From positions 1 to 21,311 of the forward strand of contig CAAGCE010000274.1 in the NCBI GenBank assembly GCA_900768245.1: a stretch of DNA of 21,311 nt, read 5' to 3'. The first letter of the stretch is position 1. Each line of letters begins with the position of its first letter. Position numbers and translations under genes: made by a program. The DNA is from Oscillospiraceae bacterium. Its GTDB lineage: Bacteria; Bacillota; Clostridia; Oscillospirales; Ruminococcaceae. The notes beneath the pieces were generated by a model, which saw nothing but the letters and a program-made list of their open reading frames with translations, was not told the DNA's origin and did no database searches. This document shows, piece after piece, positions 1 through 6,430 of this stretch.

Positions 1-60
1 AAAGGCAAAGCCTGTTTTCGCTGCCGCTCAAACTTTTCTTCGAAAAGCAAGCAGGCTTGA
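1..60. other. Non-coding edge with nested hairpin
   Basis: AAGCCTG near position 8 pairs with CAGGCTT near 52. Inside lies CTTTTC-TTC-GAAAAG. No convincing coding frame covers it. It may be the right edge of an intergenic repeat or a terminator of a gene left of the window. The 61-120 stretch that follows shows nothing recognisable. Confidence 0.35.
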
Positions 61-120
61 CCGAAACTTTAAGTGTTTTTGCACTGTTACTTTTGCTTGG
101 TTCAGTTGGTTTTGTGCTAT

Positions 121-197
121 GCTGCGACCGCGGCGGAACGCTTTCCCCAAGCTCACAGCAAATTTCAAACCGCCGCCCCCAAAAAAATAAAAAACTA
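121..197 (-). repeat. GC-rich intergenic repeat, copy 1
   Basis: Read on the minus strand, this begins with a T-rich run, then GGGGGCGGCGGTTTG, AATTTGCTGTGA and finally GTTCCGCCGCGGTCG. The same blocks in the same order occur at 2597, 10470 and 19347. CGGCGG near one end can pair with CCGCCG near the other. The copy lies downstream of the cysK terminator. A protein reading through it would be rich in spurious residues, so I treat it as non-coding. Confidence 0.8.
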
Positions 198-274
198 TAA
201 GTCCTTACAAACTAACCTTTTTGAAACAAAAGTCAGAGCCGCAATAATTCTTAATTCATATTTTTTATTATTAA

Positions 275-311
275 TAAAAAATTGATGCCGCAGAAAGATA
301 ACTGCGGCATC
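275..311 (-). terminator. Rho-independent terminator of cysK
   Basis: The 10-bp perfect stem GATGCCGCAG / CTGCGGCATC (284-293 and 302-311) has an 8-base loop. On the minus strand it is followed by AATTTTTTATT. It starts about 40 bases after the cysK stop codon. Confidence 0.9.
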
Positions 312-352
312 ATTTGATAAGGGGATATATCAAACAAAATGTTTTGGTGGAA

Positions 353-1282
353 TCATTCAGCAAACATTGCTGTTGAGAGGTAACGCTCACCTGTATCAGG
401 GAGAAGTGCAACGATGACCTTGCCCTTATTTTCAGGACGCTTTGCAAGCTGTGCAGCTGCCCATACGGCTGCGCCTGAGGAAATGCCGACAAGCACACCT
501 TCGTTTCTTGCAATTGCTCTGCCTGTTTCAAATGCGTCATCATTTTCAACAGGGATTATCTCATCATATATTTTTGTATTAAGTGTTTCAGGTACAAAGC
601 CTGCGCCGATACCCTGGATCTTATGAGGACCTGCAACACCTTCGGAAAGCACCGGTGAGCCCTTTGGTTCAACTGCTACTACCTTAACGTTAGGATTTTT
701 TGATTTGAGGTATGCGCCAACACCGCTTATTGTACCGCCTGTGCCGACACCTGCAACGAAGATGTCTACCTTTCCGTCTGTATCGTTCCAGATCTCAACA
801 CCTGTTGTCTTTTCGTGAACAGCAGGGTTTGCAGGGTTTGTGAACTGAGACGGAATGAAGCTGTCAGGTATCTCTGCGGCAAGCTCCTTAGCCTTTTCAA
901 TTGCGCCCTTCATACCCTTTGCGCCGTCTGTGAGAACCAGCTCTGCGCCGTATGCTTTCATAAGGTTGCGGCGTTCAACGCTCATTGTTTCAGGCATTGC
1001 AATGATAAGACGGTAGCCTCTTGCGGCTGCAACGGAAGCAAGACCGATACCTGTGTTGCCGCTTGTTGGTTCAATGATAACGCTGCCCGGCTTGAGAAGT
1101 CCCTTTTCCTCTGCGTCATCTACCATTGCCTTAGCGATCCTGTCCTTAACGCTTCCTGCAGGATTGAAGTATTCAAGCTTTGCAAGGAGTGTGGCTTCAA
1201 GGTTTTCTTTTTCTTCGATATGTGTAAGTTCGAGTAATGGTGTGCCGCCGATGAGATCGGTAATTTTCTTAAAAGTTTTCAT
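353..1282 (-). CDS. cysK: Cysteine synthase A (O-acetylserine sulfhydrylase)
   Basis: This cytoplasmic PLP enzyme makes L-cysteine from O-acetylserine and sulfide, the last step of sulfur assimilation. The 309 residues match the usual CysK length. Visible landmarks are the N-terminal IGGTPLLEL block, the PLP Schiff-base lysine K46 in NPAGSVKDR, the substrate loop TSGNTG (73-78), the phosphate-binding GTGGT loop (180-184), and GISSGAA near the C-terminus. The ATG at 1282 is preceded by a good CGGAGG site. The gene is monocistronic, with its own promoter near 1413-1440 and a terminator at 275-311. Its roughly 120-base leader holds a possible Cys-terminated uORF (see 1339-1368), which would fit end-product control. 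Whether it acts alone or with a serine acetyltransferase cannot be judged here. The identification is secure. Confidence 0.97.
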   Translation of the reverse strand: MKTFKKITDLIGGTPLLELTHIEEKENLEATLLAKLEYFNPAGSVKDRIAKAMVDDAEEKGLLKPGSVIIEPTSGNTGIGLASVAAARGYRLIIAMPETMSVERRNLMKAYGAELVLTDGAKGMKGAIEKAKELAAEIPDSFIPSQFTNPANPAVHEKTTGVEIWNDTDGKVDIFVAGVGTGGTISGVGAYLKSKNPNVKVVAVEPKGSPVLSEGVAGPHKIQGIGAGFVPETLNTKIYDEIIPVENDDAFETGRAIARNEGVLVGISSGAAVWAAAQLAKRPENKGKVIVALLPDTGERYLSTAMFAE

Positions 1283-1338
1283 AATAATAAACCTCCGAAT
1301 AGTATTAGTTTAAATTCAACGATAAAACGATACACGCT

Positions 1339-1368
1339 TCAACATCGTTTAAAGGAGTACGCTTTCAT
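1339..1368 (-). CDS. Candidate leader peptide (uORF) upstream of cysK
   Basis: ATG at 1368 opens a nine-codon frame, MKAYSFKRC, then TGA. It is preceded by AGGTG six bases upstream, a plausible ribosome binding site. The last codon is TGT (Cys). Codons 7-9 contain AAACGAT (1350-1344), which can pair with ATCGTTT (1331-1325) just after the stop, or with a second ATCGTT (1323-1318). This resembles a cysteine-sensing attenuator, but no clear terminator T-run follows and such short frames arise by chance. It is an inference. Confidence 0.4.
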   Translation of the reverse strand: MKAYSFKRC

Positions 1369-1412
1369 TATAATCACCTGACTTATTAATCCTATATGTT
1401 TGGTATGCTTTT

Positions 1413-1440
1413 ATTATACCACGCAATTTTATTTTGTCAA
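1413..1440 (-). promoter_or_regulatory. Promoter of cysK
   Basis: On the minus strand TTGACA (1440-1435) and TATAAT (1418-1413) are separated by 16 bases. Both hexamers match the sigma-A consensus exactly. Transcription should begin near 1406, giving a leader of about 120 bases before cysK. Confidence 0.85.
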
Positions 1441-1481
1441 CCCCTTTTTTGAATTTTTTTCGGAAAAATTTTTGGGAGATG

Positions 1482-1514
1482 AAAAAACCCACATAGATCC
1501 AAAGATCCTGTGGG
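1482..1514 (-). terminator. Rho-independent terminator of hicAB
   Basis: CCCACA-GATC on one arm (1488-1499) pairs with GATC-TGTGGG on the other (1504-1514). On the minus strand a run of six T follows. It lies 12 bases beyond the hicB stop. Confidence 0.85.
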
Positions 1515-1525
1515 CAAAAATAAAA

Positions 1526-1921
1526 TCAATTTATATTAAGACGCTGTTTAAGTGCCTCCTGCAGCACAGCAGAAAAGTTAATGTTTGCTTTTTCTGCCTG
1601 TTCGTTGAGCCAAGACGGTATTGTACAGTTCTTTTTCACGCTGCGGTTATCAAGCATACGTCTGTAAGCCGCAAAGTCAACATCAACAGCAAGCTTGAGT
1701 TCATCATCGGAACATTTCACAGCATTTATGTCCGATGGCTCGGGTACAGGCATATTTTGATCTTCATATGTCACACCGCAAAGCTCAATAGCATCCCGTG
1801 CCATTTCAAGTGCATCTGCAAGATCAGAACCGCTTGTATTAATATCAAAATCAGGTACATAAACAAGGTAGCCGCTTTTATCGTCAAGCATAGTAAGGAT
1901 GATCGGATAACATTTTTTCAT
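1526..1921 (-). CDS. hicB: HicB-family antitoxin
   Basis: This is the antitoxin of a type II HicAB pair; it binds HicA and normally represses its own operon. The first 70 residues (KKCYPIILTMLDDKSGYLVYVPD) show the partial RNase H-like fold of HicB, including the GYLVYVPD strand and the DALEMARDAIELC helix. The last 45 residues, with CTIPSWLNEQAEKANINFSA, look like a ribbon-helix-helix DNA-binding domain. I chose the ATG at 1921 (131 residues) because AAAGGTG sits 8 bases upstream and MKKCYP is the usual HicB beginning. An ATG at 1939, two bases after the hicA stop, would add six residues. It is the second gene of the operon. Confidence 0.85.
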   Translation of the reverse strand: MKKCYPIILTMLDDKSGYLVYVPDFDINTSGSDLADALEMARDAIELCGVTYEDQNMPVPEPSDINAVKCSDDELKLAVDVDFAAYRRMLDNRSVKKNCTIPSWLNEQAEKANINFSAVLQEALKQRLNIN

Positions 1922-1941
1922 ATCAAACACACCTTTCATAA

Positions 1942-2115
1942 TTATTTCAGACCATTTCTCCTGATTATCGCCTTAGCGAGCTGTTCAGGAATTTCACGGT
2001 GTCTTTCAATAGGTTCGATTTTTATGCCGTTTGTATAAATATCGTGGTTAGCACCATTACGCAGAAAATACCAACCATTCTTCTCTAAAAGTTTGATCAA
2101 GTCACTTCTCTTCAT
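1942..2115 (-). CDS. hicA: HicA-family mRNA interferase toxin
   Basis: The 57-residue protein begins MKRSDLIKLLEKNGWYFL and has the HicA double-stranded-RNA-binding-like fold. The conserved catalytic histidine is in GANHDIY (residue 24). HicA toxins cleave mRNA during translation, and HicB neutralises them. The length is normal for HicA. The ATG at 2115 has GGGAG 10 bases upstream. Its stop precedes the first possible hicB start by two bases, so the two are co-transcribed and possibly coupled. The toxin-first order is typical of hicAB. No damage is visible, so the pair is probably intact. Confidence 0.9.
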   Translation of the reverse strand: MKRSDLIKLLEKNGWYFLRNGANHDIYTNGIKIEPIERHREIPEQLAKAIIRRNGLK

Positions 2116-2138
2116 TATGCATTCTCTCCCTTATAATT

Positions 2139-2167
2139 ATTATACGCCTTAAATACGCATAAGTCAA
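2139..2167 (-). promoter_or_regulatory. Promoter of hicAB
   Basis: On the minus strand TTGACT (2167-2162) and TATAAT (2144-2139) have a 17-base spacer. GCGTAT occurs twice in the spacer and at the -10 edge, a possible HicB operator half-site pair. The operator role is inference. Confidence 0.8.
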
Positions 2168-2175
2168 TAGAATGC

Positions 2176-2212
2176 AAAAATAAAAAGCGTACATCCCGCA
2201 AGAGATGTACGC
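2176..2212 (-). terminator. Terminator of the structured ncRNA
   Basis: The perfect 9-bp stem GCGTACATC / GATGTACGC (2187-2195, 2204-2212) is followed on the minus strand by TTTTTATTTTT. It closes the RNA gene at 2187-2436 and insulates it from hicAB. Confidence 0.88.
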
Positions 2213-2436
2213 TGTTGTTTTCAAAATGCACCGCCAAGTCGCCATGTGAAACATAAAACCCGCACGCTGGCAGGTGGGCAACAGCCCAACAGTTTCACGC
2301 TCCCTGCATCCGTTGTTCCACTCATCTAAAGTGGCAGGAGGTCTGCAATCCGCTGTCGGAGACCGAATCCCGATTATGATGTGTTGGATTATAAAAACAC
2401 ACTTTATCGAACAAGGCAGAAGTCATTTTCTAAACT
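2187..2436 (-). ncRNA. Structured non-coding RNA, possibly 6S RNA
   Basis: No coding frame explains this stretch, but the minus strand has a promoter (2443-2471), a dense set of helices and a terminator. The 5' end AAAATG...CTGCC pairs with GGCGG..CATTTT near the 3' end, so the ends close into one stem. Inside are GGTCTCCG...CAGACC, CTCCTGC...GCAGGGAG and GTGAAAC...GTTTCAC, the last enclosing the hairpin GGGCTGTTGCCC. The size before the terminator (about 225 bases), the end-to-end pairing and the strong housekeeping promoter suit 6S RNA (ssrS). I do not recognise a decisive 6S signature, and I see no SRP, tmRNA or RNase P core motif. I am confident that it is an RNA gene, less so of its class. 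Confidence 0.6.
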
Positions 2437-2442
2437 ATTTGT

Positions 2443-2471
2443 ATTATATCACAGCAGTTCAAAAAAATCAA
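2443..2471 (-). promoter_or_regulatory. Promoter of the structured ncRNA
   Basis: On the minus strand TTGATT (2471-2466) and TATAAT (2448-2443) are 17 bases apart, putting the RNA 5' end near 2436. Confidence 0.75.
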
Positions 2472-2596
2472 TAGTAATTTTTGTAATTAACGTCAAATGG
2501 TATGTCCTGCACAAAAACACCGTAAAAAATTTGTATCAGCAGCATATTGACATTTTTGCAAAGCAATACAGCCTAAGGTATATGCTTATTGTTTTT

Positions 2597-2662
2597 GTTT
2601 TTTTATTTAGGCGGCGGTTCAGGTTTTGCTTTAAACTTATGGATAGCGTCCGCCGCGGTCGT
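2597..2662 (+). repeat. GC-rich intergenic repeat, copy 2 (diverged)
   Basis: A T-rich edge, GGCGGCGGTTC, TTTTGCTTTAAACTTATGG and GCGTCCGCCGCGGTCG follow the order of the copies at 10470 and 19347. The interior is diverged. The surrounding 2480-2777 gap shows no gene that I can support. Confidence 0.7.
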
Positions 2663-2777
2663 AACTTTTGCTGCAAACTGTTTTAAATTTCTGTATATTC
2701 ATTTAATCATTTCCGATAATTCTCTTTATGTCCTCAAGATCATCGGCAAAGAATATGCCCTACTGCCAATGACATTT

Positions 2778-3215
2778 TTATTCAAGCCATTGAATGAACG
2801 CTGTCTTGTCGGAACTGTTATAGCCTGCATTCTCATAAAATTTCAATGTTGCTCCTTCTTTTGAACCCGTGAGCAGCATCATTTTGTAACAATTCTCATT
2901 CATTGCTATTTCTTTGGCATATTGCAAACATTCTGTCGCATATCCATGTCCTCTGTATTCCGAATGCGTTACTACATTTTCTATAAATGCATATGGTCTT
3001 ATACCTCTGGTAAGATTAGGTATAATGACGCAAACGCAGGACGATACTATTTTACTGTCTATCTCATTTACGATAATGTGATGATTGGCATCATTGATGA
3101 TAGTATCCCATGTTCTTTTAAGGTGCTCAGTTATATCAGGCACATTTTTTTCATGAAGATACAAATATAATTCAAGCAATTCATTTAATTCAGATGATCT
3201 TATTTCCCTGACCAT
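2778..3215 (-). CDS. GNAT-family N-acetyltransferase
   Basis: The 145 residues form a single GNAT fold. Motif A is clear: a beta-4 strand ending in ENVVTHSEYRG and the acetyl-CoA pyrophosphate loop RGHGYA (88-93), followed by the ATECLQYAKEIA helix. The C-terminal KFYENAGY motif B is also present. It transfers acetyl from acetyl-CoA to an unknown amine; the sequence does not reveal the substrate. The ATG at 3215 has a GGGGTG site seven bases upstream. The gene is AT-richer than cysK and the pst genes and lies between intergenic repeats, so recent acquisition is possible. It is monocistronic, with an extended -10 promoter at 3277-3282. Confidence 0.88.
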   Translation of the reverse strand: MVREIRSSELNELLELYLYLHEKNVPDITEHLKRTWDTIINDANHHIIVNEIDSKIVSSCVCVIIPNLTRGIRPYAFIENVVTHSEYRGHGYATECLQYAKEIAMNENCYKMMLLTGSKEGATLKFYENAGYNSSDKTAFIQWLE

Positions 3216-3276
3216 TCAAAACACCCCGTCATAAAAGTTTGTTTCATATTTTGCATACCGAGCTGATATTTTCTGC

Positions 3277-3282
3277 ATTATA
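3277..3282 (-). promoter_or_regulatory. Extended -10 promoter of the GNAT gene
   Basis: On the minus strand TGGTATAAT gives a TGn extended -10 at 3282-3277. No good -35 is visible. The -35 zone coincides with the edge of the foldback repeat that begins at 3298. Confidence 0.5.
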
Positions 3283-3297
3283 CCATATCATACTCTA

Positions 3298-3458
3298 ATA
3301 CTAATAACCATTTAACCTATGGATAAAATACGGTGGCTATAATACGCCCACTCTGCATCAAACACCCTTGAAAGGCGGCAGCCTGTCTGCGGTCGTTTTC
3401 TTTGATTGGACGTATTCTATCCACCGTCTTTATCCATAGAACAAATGGTTATTAGTAT
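3298..3458. repeat. 161-bp foldback (MITE-like) element
   Basis: The left arm ATACTAATAACCATTT...CTATGGATAAA..ACGGTGG (3298-3336) is matched by the reverse complement of the right arm (3421-3458). Weaker pairing extends to ACGCCCA/ACGTCCA. Only a loop of about 55 bases, containing GGCGGCAGCCTGTCTGCGG, is unpaired. The terminus recurs at 21173 and, diverged, at 8719. It has no coding capacity. Confidence 0.85.
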
Positions 3459-3468
3459 AAAAATCAAT

Positions 3469-3506
3469 AAAAAAGCGGAGCAGAAATTTAAAATGACCCG
3501 CTCCGC
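3469..3506 (-). terminator. Terminator of the vWA gene
   Basis: The stem GCGGAGC / GCTCCGC (3475-3481, 3500-3506) is followed on the minus strand by TTTTTTATTG. It lies 24 bases after the stop codon of the gene at 3530. Confidence 0.85.
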
Positions 3507-3529
3507 AAATATTAATTAATCAGCGTTTT

Positions 3530-6184
3530 TCATTGCTCAACAATGAAAAGCTTGACTTCCTGACCGCCTGTTTTTGCCTTGAACTGCATTGATGAAGCGG
3601 CAGGGTTATAGATATTCTGCTTGCTGATATAGATCATTTTTGATGAACCGCTGCCAAGCTCAATTGCGTCAACAATGTATTCATCGGGGTTTTTGGTGTT
3701 TCTCGAAAGCTTTACAGCGTTATAGACCGTGCCGTCATCGGAAATAAGAACTGACGGAACACCGCTGCTAAGCTCATTGTAAAGATTTTCAAATGCCTTA
3801 TCGCCGTTCATACCGAATGAATACAACTTTGCGCTTTCAATGGTATCATAGCAGCTTACCGCATTGAATATCTGCTGCTCACTTTCGGACAGAGCCGCTA
3901 CATTTACGACTGCCTTTTCATAGGTGCTGTAATCCTTTATCTCCTGGAATGTTATGGCACGGAGCATTGAGATAGCTTTTGTTTCATTTTCGATATTTTC
4001 GGCAGTATATGCGTTCTGCACTACTGAGAAAGGTCTTGCATCAAGCCATTCTGTCATTTTTCTGCTGTACATAAGCGAGCTTCCGCTTGAAGAAAAGTCC
4101 CACTTATTATCCGAAGCAAGATATTCATTGTAATAGTTCACCGCAGGAATATAATAATTTCCCAGATTGTCCTTTCCGTCAATGAAAAATTCGTCTGCGG
4201 AAAGGTCATAGCTGTCATTTTTAAGCGGAAGCTCACCTGTATAGTAAAGCTTGTTCACGATCGCATTTCCCACAGAACCGCCCGTAAGGCTGAGCGATGT
4301 CGGTACACCGTAGGTATTTATGCAGTCTTTTTTACCAAAGCCCGTATCGGCAATTGCGGTAACTGTAACATTTTCACCTTCCTCCGTACTGAGCGTTACA
4401 CGGACATTGTAGAGGTATTCCTTTATTTTGGAATCTATCTCACTGAAAGAGCCTGTGTTTATAGCCTGATAGAACATACCGTCGGTCTTTTCTGATATCT
4501 CGGTAAGGTATTCCGTATCGGTCTGTTTTCCGAGGCTTATTGAGATGACCGAGATATGACCGTCAACGCAGGCAGCAACAGCCTGCTGCTCCTGAATTTT
4601 GTTTTCAACGCTTGGAAGTCCGTCTGTGATAAGGATTATGTATCGGCGGCGGGTGGTATCCTTAAATTCCTTTGCGGCGGAAAGTATCGAACCTGAAATT
4701 TCCGTGCCGTTGAAGTTTTCGCTGCCGTTTTTTATGCTTTCAAGGCTTGTTTTTACCGAATCCTTGTCCTCTGTGACAGGGCAAAGCAAGGTATAGAGAG
4801 CCGTAAATTTTGATACACCGAAGCTTGTGTTTTCGTCAAGAATATCCACAAGGCTTTCCGAAAGGTCGATACGCTTGAAGTCAAGGTCATTTTCCTCCGA
4901 GCCGCTTACAACATTGGCGGAATACATTGAGCCTGAATTGTCGATAACAAACATAATGTCAATGCCTGCGTCGATATTGAACAGGTTCTTGTCAGCGGCG
5001 AAATATGCACCGTCGGCAGTTATTTCGGCGGTGAGCTTATCTCCGTTAAAGTCTGCACTGATTTCGGAAACGGACATATCGGTGGTGTTAAGACAGTATA
5101 GCACGATATTGCTTTTGCTGCTGTGCCATTCGGAAAGCTTGTCTTCCGATACTGCAATTTCAAGCGTTCCGCCATCCTTCAGACCGTTCACCTCATAAAT
5201 ATCGCCCACAACGCCGGGGTACTGATTTATTGGTGAGCTGTATTCCCTTACAGATGCGCTGTTTACGTCCTTGCTCACACCCGAAACCGTCAGTACAGCA
5301 TTACCGCACTCATTTTTCCGCTCAATAATAGTATCATTTTCGGAAGATGAAGCTGTGAGAGGGTCTGTGCCGAGAAGATATTCATCACCGTCATTTATGC
5401 CGTCACCGTCAGTATCGGGGTTATTGGGGTCTGTACCGAGAGTATTGGTTTCAAAATCATCGGTAAGTCCGTCCATATCGGAATCAATATAGTATGCGTC
5501 TGCATTGATTATGGGCTCGTCCATAATCGAAAGCTTCAGCAGACGTTCAGAGGTCTTTTCGTAATAATCCTTATTGAAATTTCTTACTACAACAAATAGT
5601 CCGCCGTATATGACGCAAAGTGCCGCAACTGCCGATATAACAGCTGTGGTTATCTTTTTTTTGCGTTCGGGGTCGGCATATCTGCTGTATTTTTTTTGAT
5701 TTTTGGCAGTAGTTGCGTGGTTTCCGTCAACAACGGTAAGGTCGTCATCAAGTCCGAGATTTTTTCTCAGCTTTCTGCCCTTTCGTGTAGTTTTCGGGGC
5801 AGCTTTTTTCGGCTGCGGGTCAGGTATTTCCTCTGCCGTTTTTTCTGCGGAAATATTTTGAGCGACAGCTTCTTTCGGTTCTTCCGCCAGCCTTTCATCA
5901 GCTGTATCATCGGCAGCTTTAGCCGCTCTGCTTTCATTAGTTTCCTCAGCTTTTTTTTCTGCTGCCGCATCAGCCGAATTTTTTTCTTCTTTTTTTGGTG
6001 GCAAAGCGGGCTCTTCCGCATAGTCGAGAGTATCATCTATAAGAACATCATCAAGTGGTCTGTCCTGAACCCTTTTGGAAGTTCTCTTAGGCAGGAGCGA
6101 ATAATAGTCGTCCTGATAGGAATTACCCGAATTCTTTGGCGATTTAATTTCATTCATATCACCGTTACCGTTTTTATACGCCAT
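3530..6184 (-). CDS. Membrane-anchored vWA-domain protein with thrombospondin type 3-like repeat
   Basis: The 884-residue protein has a charged, low-complexity cytoplasmic N-terminus (1-175, Glu/Lys/Ala-rich), one membrane segment (about 178-200) and a large outer part. Residues 234-275 hold two acidic calcium-type repeats (DSDMDGLTDDFE, then DTDGDGINDGDEYLLGTDP), as in thrombospondin type 3 repeats. A von Willebrand factor A domain runs from about 405 to 590, with an intact MIDAS: DNSGS (415-419), T494 in FNGTEISG, and D521 in LITDGLPS. The remaining 290 residues are unassigned. Such proteins bind ligands or partner proteins through Mg2+ or Ca2+ at the cell surface; the ligand is unknown. 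There is no LPXTG signal or signal peptide, so the orientation is type II (N-in). The ATG at 6184 has AAGGAG upstream. The gene is monocistronic. Confidence 0.88.
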   Translation of the reverse strand: MAYKNGNGDMNEIKSPKNSGNSYQDDYYSLLPKRTSKRVQDRPLDDVLIDDTLDYAEEPALPPKKEEKNSADAAAEKKAEETNESRAAKAADDTADERLAEEPKEAVAQNISAEKTAEEIPDPQPKKAAPKTTRKGRKLRKNLGLDDDLTVVDGNHATTAKNQKKYSRYADPERKKKITTAVISAVAALCVIYGGLFVVVRNFNKDYYEKTSERLLKLSIMDEPIINADAYYIDSDMDGLTDDFETNTLGTDPNNPDTDGDGINDGDEYLLGTDPLTASSSENDTIIERKNECGNAVLTVSGVSKDVNSASVREYSSPINQYPGVVGDIYEVNGLKDGGTLEIAVSEDKLSEWHSSKSNIVLYCLNTTDMSVSEISADFNGDKLTAEITADGAYFAADKNLFNIDAGIDIMFVIDNSGSMYSANVVSGSEENDLDFKRIDLSESLVDILDENTSFGVSKFTALYTLLCPVTEDKDSVKTSLESIKNGSENFNGTEISGSILSAAKEFKDTTRRRYIILITDGLPSVENKIQEQQAVAACVDGHISVISISLGKQTDTEYLTEISEKTDGMFYQAINTGSFSEIDSKIKEYLYNVRVTLSTEEGENVTVTAIADTGFGKKDCINTYGVPTSLSLTGGSVGNAIVNKLYYTGELPLKNDSYDLSADEFFIDGKDNLGNYYIPAVNYYNEYLASDNKWDFSSSGSSLMYSRKMTEWLDARPFSVVQNAYTAENIENETKAISMLRAITFQEIKDYSTYEKAVVNVAALSESEQQIFNAVSCYDTIESAKLYSFGMNGDKAFENLYNELSSGVPSVLISDDGTVYNAVKLSRNTKNPDEYIVDAIELGSGSSKMIYISKQNIYNPAASSMQFKAKTGGQEVKLFIVEQ

Positions 6185-6222
6185 AATTTACTCCTTTTTG
6201 AAATCATAATATACCAAAATAT

Positions 6223-6251
6223 ATTATAGCACATTAAATATATTATGTCAC
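6223..6251 (-). promoter_or_regulatory. Promoter of the vWA gene
   Basis: On the minus strand GTGACA (6251-6246), a 17-base spacer and TATAAT (6228-6223) lie about 40 bases before the start codon. Confidence 0.75.
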
Positions 6252-6317
6252 TATGCAAAGCCGATTTTTGACACTTTAAACAATTATTATAAAGGAATTT
6301 ATATATTAAAGCAAAAG

Positions 6318-6356
6318 CCAAACAAATAAAGCGTCCAAGATAACTCCCAGACGCTT
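6318..6356 (-). terminator. Probable terminator of the TPM gene
   Basis: The stem AAGCGTC / GACGCTT (6329-6335, 6350-6356) is followed on the minus strand by TATTTGTTTG, a weak T-tract. It lies about 75 bases past the stop at 6431. Confidence 0.6.
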
Positions 6357-6430
6357 ATAAAACTATATGTCGCATGATCCATATATGCACGATTTTGGGC
6401 TTGGTTTTTAATCGGTGCTCAGTATAAGTA

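Noticed and set aside
73..285. A 70-codon plus-strand frame at the left edge.
   Set aside because: It runs through the GC-rich repeat and the cysK terminator region and resembles no protein.
815..1313. Plus-strand frames opposite cysK.
   Set aside because: Antisense shadows of a conserved gene with no ribosome site or family resemblance.
1283..1406. T-box or SAM riboswitch in the cysK leader.
   Set aside because: I find no T-box sequence, no specifier-loop-like structure, no SAM core and no terminator in the leader.
1400..2038. A 212-codon plus-strand frame antisense to hicAB.
   Set aside because: It covers the cysK promoter, the hicAB terminator and both hic genes; codon and residue content are unlike the neighbours.
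2274..2686. Plus-strand frames over the structured RNA and the following gap.
   Set aside because: They cross the RNA helices and the GC-rich repeat and have no ribosome site; the RNA explanation is better supported.
5696..6229. A plus-strand frame rich in Phe/Ser opposite the vWA gene N-terminus.
   Set aside because: It is the antisense of the Glu/Lys/Ala-rich region, hence the odd composition.
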